This document shows positions 57,343 through 64,000 of a stretch of 64,000 bases of DNA, piece by piece; positions within the stretch are counted from its first letter, which is position 1; every line of letters begins with the position of its first letter. Position numbers and translations under genes: made by a program. The stretch comes from Chrysemys picta bellii. Its lineage: Eukaryota; Chordata; Testudines; Emydidae. The notes under the pieces are model-generated. The model was not told the origin of the DNA, ran no database searches, and was given only the letters and a program-made list of their open reading frames with translations. The stretch lies in the NCBI RefSeq assembly GCF_011386835.1, contig NC_088792.1:108286421-108350420 (forward strand). Reading direction: 5' to 3'.

Positions 57343-59389
57343 GTGATGAATCCCCTTTGCATATCCCCTTTCGAGGTCAATCTTCCTCTCTCCATCAGTT
57401 CTTCATTAGAGAAGGCTCTTAGGCAAAGAGGCTCAGGACAGCAGTTTTATAGCCTATCATACAACCCATAGAAGCTCCAGTGCCATTGGCTGTAATAGGA
57501 CATTTGCCTGGCATAAAACTGTAGGATTGGGCCCATAGAAGGAAACAGAAGATAAGCCGAATAGGAGGTTTTTAGGGTTATGATTTATTTGATGGAGTAG
57601 CTGTCAGCTGGAAGAAATATCGTTTAGAAAAGTGGCTGAACCTTTTTTTTTTTTTCTTCATAGAAAATGTTGGCACTGTCTTGTGTTTGTGCTTGCTTGG
57701 AACACTCTTTGGATGTTTGTTTATTTTTCCAGTAGATTTGCCACTGATCATCTAATTTGCAAAAGTTTAATGACATTAAATGCACAGAAACAATTTATTA
57801 GTTGGCTGACACAAGCTGAGTTTGTGCGGTCACGAACGTGTAGTTGTATTGTTAATAACAGTGTTCCATGCTGCAGGCAGCACTGTCACAAAACAGTTCA
57901 TAGAGTACTTGAGTTTTCCAATAGTCTGATGAGCTATTCATTAGAGAAGCAGCTTTACCAAAATCCATTCTGCATCTTTCACTGAAGATCAGAAGTCAAA
58001 AACAATGTTAAGGGGTCTATTCCATTGCCCGACACTGAGTATGGAGCATTAATAGGAATTGTTCACATCAAACTGATTCCATTTGATCTCCACTAGCTAT
58101 TGCTCAGTTTTTATACTCACTCTGGCATGGTTTTCTAGTGGGTCTGGTCATGTTAAGCGCAATGCAACTGGTATCTGCAAGCACTTTTGTAAGAGTGCCC
58201 TTAGGATTGTGTAGCCTACCAATAGATCTTCAGACTTTAAGAAGTTCTAATTTTATTCCAAGCGGAACCTCTTGGATGTTCTGCAGCTTTCTTCAGTGAA
58301 CAAAAGAGGTGCCCCAGGTTAACTGTAAATGGTGGGTCTCTAGGATTGCTCAGTAGAGAAGGTTTAAAAAAGGGAATGGGCTTTCAGAAAGAAAATTCAG
58401 AAAAGTGTGCTGAGTCTTGTCTTCAAATGGTAAACTGCTCTTTTTCATACACCTAGTCAGTAATATTAGATACCCTATTATTGCAATGGACTAGAAGAAA
58501 ATCAAGTAGCACTGCTACCAGAGACTTCAGTAGTCTTGCTGAGTACTTCAGGGTGGCCAAGGACGCAGACTACTACTCGGTATATTTGTTAAAATGTTGC
58601 CTTTTGACCATGAAATGTTTTAGTGTGACAGCCAAGCATTCTACTGTGATAAAATAGTGACACAAAAAATGTGCATGGAGCTAAGACCTCAATTTTCTTT
58701 GATTGGAATGTATTTTCCATATATTTACAAGAAAAATTAAGTTTTTGGTAAGTGAACACCGGCTGAAACATGCCACATTTAGGAGCTCTCATGTCTACTG
58801 CAATCATCTATGTAAAGAAGCACACTTACTCTTTTAGATCTTAGGGGATGGATCGTCAAGCTTAGTATCAAAGTAAAGACAAATGATGGGTGAATAATGC
58901 AAAATATTCCAAAAAATATTCACTCTATTTTGGAAATGAATTCATCTTGGTCATGTTCACCCCTCTTTTGCATTTGCTTTTTGCCAACATTAAAGTGATC
59001 AAGTTTTACTGGCAGGGAAGGTAATCTCAAAGTTACATGCACCGGTATTTATATAAGCTGCTTTCTAAATTTGTGCATGTGAGCATTCATGCCAGAAGAG
59101 CTTATGTACTCATTCATTCAAGTAACAGAAGCAAGGCTGTGATTAATCTGACCAATCACAACTGATCACAATACCTCAAACAGGAAACATGGAACACTTA
59201 TCAGACAACAGTTCGCAATTCAGTCTATAGAGATTTTTTTTTAAAAATCATCAAATAATAATTTTAGATCAAGAATAAAGGTGAGGAAATAGTCATCTTA
59301 AAATATTTTGAGAGCAGTAAAAGAGGCTAAAATGTTTCTGATAAGTTAGTTATAAATGAATCACAGTTGTAATTTGCATGATACTAATC
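57343..59389. other. Gene-free interval
   Basis: A 117-codon plus-strand frame at 57632-57985 starts in a poly(T) tract and shows no motif. No repeat ends recognised. Confidence 0.4.
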
Positions 59390-59600
59390 TTAGCATCAGT
59401 GTAGTGCTTTTCATATTCAGAACACTTTACAAACATTACCTAGTGAACCCCCACAAAACTGTGTCCTGTATAGTAAAAACATTTCACAGATGGGGAAACT
59501 GAGGCACATCAAATCACTTGCCCAAGTTGCCAGGGAGAGTCAGTTTCAAAGCCACAGAGTGGAAGCTCCTTAGGTGGAAGAAGCTATGGGAACAGTCCTC
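59390..59600 (-). repeat. MIR/CORE-SINE-like fragment
   Basis: The plus strand shows GTGTAGTGCTTTTCATATTCAGAACACTTTACAAAC, then TTTCACAGATGGGGAAACTGAGGCACAT and CACTTGCCCAAGTTGCCAGGGAG, the complement of the MIR-type order. Confidence 0.72.
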
Positions 59601-61075
59601 CAAGGGGGCTCTGTGGGCTTCACCCCGCAAAGTGCTCAGCATCCTTTTCTCACACTGAAGTCAACAAAGGCCCCTTGGATCCAAGTTCACTAAGAAATAC
59701 ACAGGAGTGCAAAGTATTACAATGACTGAGTTCTGTCATTCTACGTTTAGTGCTTCGCAGAGTTGAACATTAGAAAGAGAAACAAATATGCAGAGAATAT
59801 TGGACTAATGTATAGAAAATTACTAATTAAATAATGTAAAGAATAGTTGGCCAATTTGCTGAATGTGTTCAAATATTCCCTACCTTATTTCATAGATCTG
59901 TTATGGCAATGGAATCTACATACGTAGCCGACCTGCTGTAACAAGGAAGAATATTTATATCAACATGGGAAGATAGAGTCCAAGATCATTAAAAAGAACC
60001 CTAAGTCAGCCCTAGCTGTGAAGTGCAAAAGTGATGTAAAATAATCTTATAACCACAACAGAGCTAATTCCTCCTTTCCTTTCTAAAAAAATTAATTTAG
60101 CTCTATTCAAGAAAAGCACAATAGGACATTAAGGGGGGGAAGGAGAGAGAGAATGTAACATATGGAGTATAATAAAACAAGTAATCAAAGCAGAAGTGTT
60201 CAAAGATATTTTGTACCGTAGGTGAATTCATTATATCCAAAGCGGAGGTGCGGCATTATAACAAAAAGGAATAATTTTCTGCTCTCCTGGGTGTTTTTGT
60301 GGGGTTGCTTCAATTATACTCTGTGACAGGAAGTCTCCCTCCAAAGTGTTTGTTTTCTTAATAATTTATCACACTCAGGCTGAGAGCCTGAGTGAGGCAT
60401 TTTGAAAAAAAAATGTTTACGTTGAAATAAATACAATGAAATGTTCCTAGTGTGTGTATTAAACAGTTCCTGTTATTTTTTAACGATAAAGATGGCTTAA
60501 GCTTCAGAGAGAAACAGCAGACAAGAAATACAGTAAGATGTAAAAGAGAAGAATGGTAGATATAGAGGGAAAGGTAAACAAAGAAGAAAAATCCACCTTA
60601 CTAAAACCAGCACATCCTGCCATTCCCAGATAGGAGCTGCTGCTTCCAGAAGAGCTGATCCAAGCAACATGAAGTAGAGAGGATATTGTTATTTGAGACT
60701 GAATTGCCTGATGAAAGGAAGAAAAAATTAAAAGCAAACATTTTAGTACAACAAAGATGGAGGAAAATGAAAGGTAAGGTATATATTTGTCCAAAATAGT
60801 TCAGGTTTTGTTTTTAGTTGGCGAGACCACCTCACACAAACTTAGGTTTGAAATTCAAATTTTCCAGCAAATTGAGCTTCTCTCCATGCCCTCTTTTTTT
60901 TTGTATTTCTTCATTTATTTGGCTCAGTGTAGATTCTGGATGGTCTTTGCCAAAAGTCTTTCAGGATCAAAAGCATTGTCCCTAACTTTGTCTAAATTCT
61001 CCCTTTAGGGAGCCCACTGAAATTCCAGCCTGCATGTACCATTGTCTCCATATTTTCCTGTTTCACCCATGTTCT
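59601..61075. other. Gene-free interval
   Basis: AT-rich with no recognisable feature; short frames at 60504-61008 lack motifs. Confidence 0.4.
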
Positions 61076-61083
61076 GGAAGGAC

Positions 61084-61207
61084 TAGGGTGACCAGATGTT
61101 CCGATATTATAGGGAGAGTCCTGATATTTGGGGATTTTTCTTATATAGGTGCCTATTACCCTCCACACTCTGTCCTGATTTTTCATACTTGCTATCTGGT
61201 CACCCTA
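61084..61207. mobile_element. hAT-like MITE, 124 bp
   Basis: Perfect 14-bp inverted ends, TAGGGTGACCAGAT and ATCTGGTCACCCTA. A perfect 8-bp duplication, GGAAGGAC, lies at 61076-61083 and 61208-61215. A short palindromic interior with no coding content. Confidence 0.93.
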
Positions 61208-61384
61208 GGAAGGACCACAATTAGGATTCACTGTGCCATTCAGCTTTTCTGCTTTCTGCCAATACTTTACTGATGCTGAAAGCACACCTGATCATGCTGA
61301 CCAATAGTTTCTCCTTATTATCTTGTATTCCCCCATCAGTCTGTCCATCTATCCATCTGTTGTCTCTTGTCTTATACCTACATT

Positions 61385-61510
61385 TAAGTGCTTTGAAGCC
61401 GGGAGCCTCTTTTTTGTTCTGTGTTTGTATAGCGCCTAGCACAATGAGGTGCTGGGTCATGACTGGGGCTCCTCGGTGCTACCACAATATAAATAATAAT
61501 AAAATAAATC
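61385..61510 (+). repeat. L2/MIR-type 3' tail
   Basis: GTTCTGTGTTTGTATAGCGCCTAGCACAATGAGGTGCTGGGTCATGACTGGGGCTCC is followed by an AAATAATAATAAAA tail. It matches the minus-strand fragment at 38370-38475. Confidence 0.8.
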
Positions 61511-62542
61511 ATGGTGACAATTCACATCAATTTGTGGTGATTTCAAATGTGGCTTTAAAGTTTCAACCATAATGAATAGATCCTTTGGATGTCCCAGTGC
61601 TATTTACAAAGCTCCTATAGCTCCGTTTAATTACATTCTTCCTTATGTAAGGAGAGTAAGGAAAAGAGCTTAAAAATGTAGTGCACAGAGAAACTAACAA
61701 GACAAAACCTGCCTTTTAAAAGAATTGGGGGCGGGAATGGACACACACATCTTGTTTTCTACTGTTGTTTTGGCACTCAAAGTTGTGAAAGCATGCACAG
61801 ATGAAATCTGCAGTTGAAATCAAAGCCTTTTAATAAGTATAGATCATTTGACTACTGGAAATAAGGATGAGATGGTTTCAAGTCACAGTACTACAAGTGT
61901 TAATCATATTTTGGAGCAATGTTCAGATCCGGGTACTCTGAGGCTTATATGCACTCTACCATTATTAAGCTGCACTATCAAAACACTTCCAGTAGTTTTG
62001 ATATCCTTTAAGTACATGTGACAAGCTGCTATAGTGTCTCTGTGCTGTCAGTGAAATTACCATGTGCAGTACCTGTAGGTGTTTCATAGCTATTTAACTA
62101 GAATGGTGAAACTATAATTACAGTGGATTTGCTCCACTGTGTGATCACAAGAAAACAGCTTTCATTTAAGTGAAAAATGAATACGAATCTTTAACATATA
62201 TTTGAAGAGAAATGATATACTTCTATCAAAATAAAACATTGTCAAATTTTGTGAAAGAATCTGATTCAAACAAGTGCTAGGCAAAAAGAAAATAGTGCAC
62301 TGCACTTTCATCAGACTAATGAACACCAGTGATTTACTGTCTGACTTTCACTAAAATGTAACACATAGCGTAGCACTTCCTCTTTCCATGAGATCTCATT
62401 TCGATGTTTAGTTATGTGGAGAGAAATTGTGTGAAGAACAGCATAGTCTGAATACTATATAAGTACTGTTGGCAATTCCATAGTTAGGGCTCAATTGAAA
62501 TTTGCATTTATAAGTGAACTAAAATCCCTTTGTTTTACAGGT
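61511..62542. other. Gene-free AT-rich interval
   Basis: No gene or repeat boundary recognised. Confidence 0.4.
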
Positions 62543-62978
62543 TGTAACAGGGCAGGCTTCACTCCGTCCTGAGATCCCACACAAACAGACTGGGATGCTT
62601 TCTGTTGGTTAGCACCTCTGTGAGTTTTATTGATGTCACCTTCACCAAACCAACATAGTGATCCTAAGCAGCAACTCTACCTACAGTTTTCCCTAGTCTT
62701 CAACCCTTTCTCCAGGAAAAGAAAGAGATCGCAAGATCCTGAAATCTTATTTCCTCTAGATTCTTCTAGCCTCTTCCCTTTCACTTCCTTCCAGGGCTGT
62801 ATAGCTAGCCTCTCAGCTTATGGGATAAGTAGCTCCTTAGCTTGTCAGCCCCACCTCCTCTAGTCTGGTTAGGTAATTAAGTACTCCACTCCTCCATCAG
62901 CCCTTTTCTGGGAAAATTAATTAATGTTTAAGTGAGCAGAGAGCTGGGTCAGCTACTGGTTTTCAGTGCTCTGTCACA
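62543..62978 (-). mobile_element. Possible solo LTR
   Basis: On the minus strand the block starts TGTGACAGAGC and ends CCCTGTTACA, so it has TG...CA ends with a short inverted repeat. An AATAAA (62626-62631, minus) lies about 85 bp before the 3' end, where a polyadenylation signal would sit in an LTR. No flanking duplication matches, and no internal retroviral sequence is nearby. The call is tentative. Confidence 0.35.
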
Positions 62979-63591
62979 CTGCTACAGTGAAGCTCTATGA
63001 AATCAATACAGCTGAAAAACAGGCATTAGAGAATGCAAGTGACACCCTCCCCCCACCCTGCCCCGTCTGTGATAAGACTGAGAATGTGATGTAATTTGTG
63101 GCTTTCTGATGTGCCTGCATCTTCCTTTTCCTCTCTTCTCAGCCTCCCATCCTCCTCCTTGGTGACTTCAGTTTCCATGTTGATGCTCCACTTGACCCAT
63201 TAGCAGCCTCATCTCGTTCCTGTTAGTTTAAATTATGTTTTGTTGCTCTTGTTAGGTTCTGCATGTTCTGAACATGCCATGCCAGGCACATAAATACATA
63301 ATGCAGGCTGGATTCAATCCATGTATGTTGGGCACTTCTGGCACAGACACTTATTTAGGCCAACATTTTCCAAAACAGAAGCCAAGCTGTATCCTTCCAC
63401 TGATTGCTTTAAACCCAATTCAACCTTAGTTCATAAAAGTGGAAAAGAGCCAACATTATTTAGACATGCAGCAGGGATAAAATTATTATATGTATTTTGA
63501 GTTCTAACAATTGATCATGTCATTTTCATATATGAAAAGATGGCAGAAGGGGGAAAGTCTTGTGGCCATTGAATTTCTCATTTCTCCAATA
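62979..63591. other. Gene-free interval
   Basis: No gene or repeat end seen. Confidence 0.4.
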
Positions 63592-63593
63592 TA

Positions 63594-64000
63594 CAGTAAC
63601 TCCTCGCTTAACGTTATAGTTATGTTCCTGAAAAATGTGACAATGTTAAGTGAATCCAATTTCCCCATAAGAATTAATGTAAATGGGGGGGTAGCTTCCA
63701 CTGAAATTTTTTTCACCAGAAGAAGACTATAGTATATATTTATACACACAGTATAAGTTTTAAACAAACAATTTAATACAGACGCCCCCCGGGTTACGCA
63801 AACACAATTTACGCAAATCCACACTTACGGAAAAAGTTCCATAAGCTAGAAATAGGAGGGTTTGTTTGTTTGTTTATTTATTTGTTTATTTACTGTGTAA
63901 TGGTCGGGTATACATTTCCGACTTATGCAAAATTCAAGTTACACAAGGCGTTTCGGAATGGAACACTTATGTAAGTCGGGGGTGTCTATACTGTACACAG
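63594..64000 (+). mobile_element. Pogo/Tigger-like element, left end, continues past window
   Basis: Starts CAGTAACTCCTCGCTTAACG after a TA (63592-63593). The next ~100 bp match the complemented right end of the element at 45528-46466, apart from a deletion of about 20 bp. A second element (63779-63988) splits it, after which host-like sequence resumes (TACTGTACACAG). The other end lies beyond the window. Confidence 0.85.
63779..63988. mobile_element. Small pogo/Tigger-like MITE nested in another
   Basis: Ends CAGACGCCCCC and GGGGGTGTCTA are inverted at 9 of 11 positions. TA flanks both sides (63777-63778 and 63989-63990). The inner halves GTTACGCAAA and TTATGTAAGTC are also inverted. A TTTG/TTTA-rich run lies at 63859-63892. 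Confidence 0.82.

Noticed and set aside
57632..57985. 117-codon frame beginning with a Phe run
   Set aside because: The Phe run is a translated poly(T) tract; the rest has no motif and poor start context.

Overview
The window looks like intronic or intergenic DNA from a sauropsid vertebrate, most likely a turtle. This rests on the repeats: several CR1 LINEs of different ages, many hAT-type MITEs with perfect 8-bp target duplications, pogo/Tigger-like elements with TA duplications, MIR/CORE-SINE-like tails, tRNA-like cassettes, an RTE-type reverse-transcriptase remnant and a Penelope-like insertion. I see no convincing host protein-coding gene, tRNA, rRNA, bacterial-type operon or CRISPR array. 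A crocodilian or another archosauromorph is possible. Species assignment is inference.

Layout. 0.7-1.4 kb: a hAT MITE packed with GC-rich hairpins. 2.9-3.65 kb: a CR1 3' end with classic octamer tail. 5.75-12.7 kb (minus strand): a decayed I-group LINE with a zinc-knuckle ORF1, an APE endonuclease, a reverse transcriptase, an RNase H domain and a C-terminal zinc motif. A much younger CR1 (6.94-9.48 kb) lies inside it in the same orientation, with a frame that is open apart from one TGA. 13-24 kb: mostly AT-rich sequence with a few MITEs, MIR-like pieces and a tRNA-like cassette. 24.3-25.2 kb: RTE-type reverse-transcriptase remnant. 28.0-29.0 kb: old CR1. 29.8-37.1 kb: small MITEs and CR1 tails. 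38.9-40.0 kb: the least repeat-like stretch. 42.6-43.7 kb: old CR1. 45.5-46.5 kb: a pogo-like element carrying a ~190-bp-arm palindrome. 47.05-49.15 kb: long degenerate CR1. 50.0-53.85 kb: a relic hAT transposon with recognisable transposase C-terminus, an exact 8-bp duplication, and at least one further element inside. 54.76-56.18 kb: an inverted-repeat element split by a second hAT MITE. 57.1-57.3 kb: a 192-bp Penelope-like insertion with a 12-bp duplication and a hammerhead-ribozyme-like core. 61.1 kb: a small hAT MITE. 62.5-63.0 kb: a possible solo LTR. 63.6-64.0 kb: a pogo-like element interrupted by another, running off the window end.

There is no gene network to describe. The window is a layered insertion record: CR1 into an I-group LINE, MITE into hAT relic, hAT MITE into inverted-repeat element, and pogo-like into pogo-like. 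Domain calls come from reading motifs by eye. No database search was run, so family names should be read as clade-level assignments.
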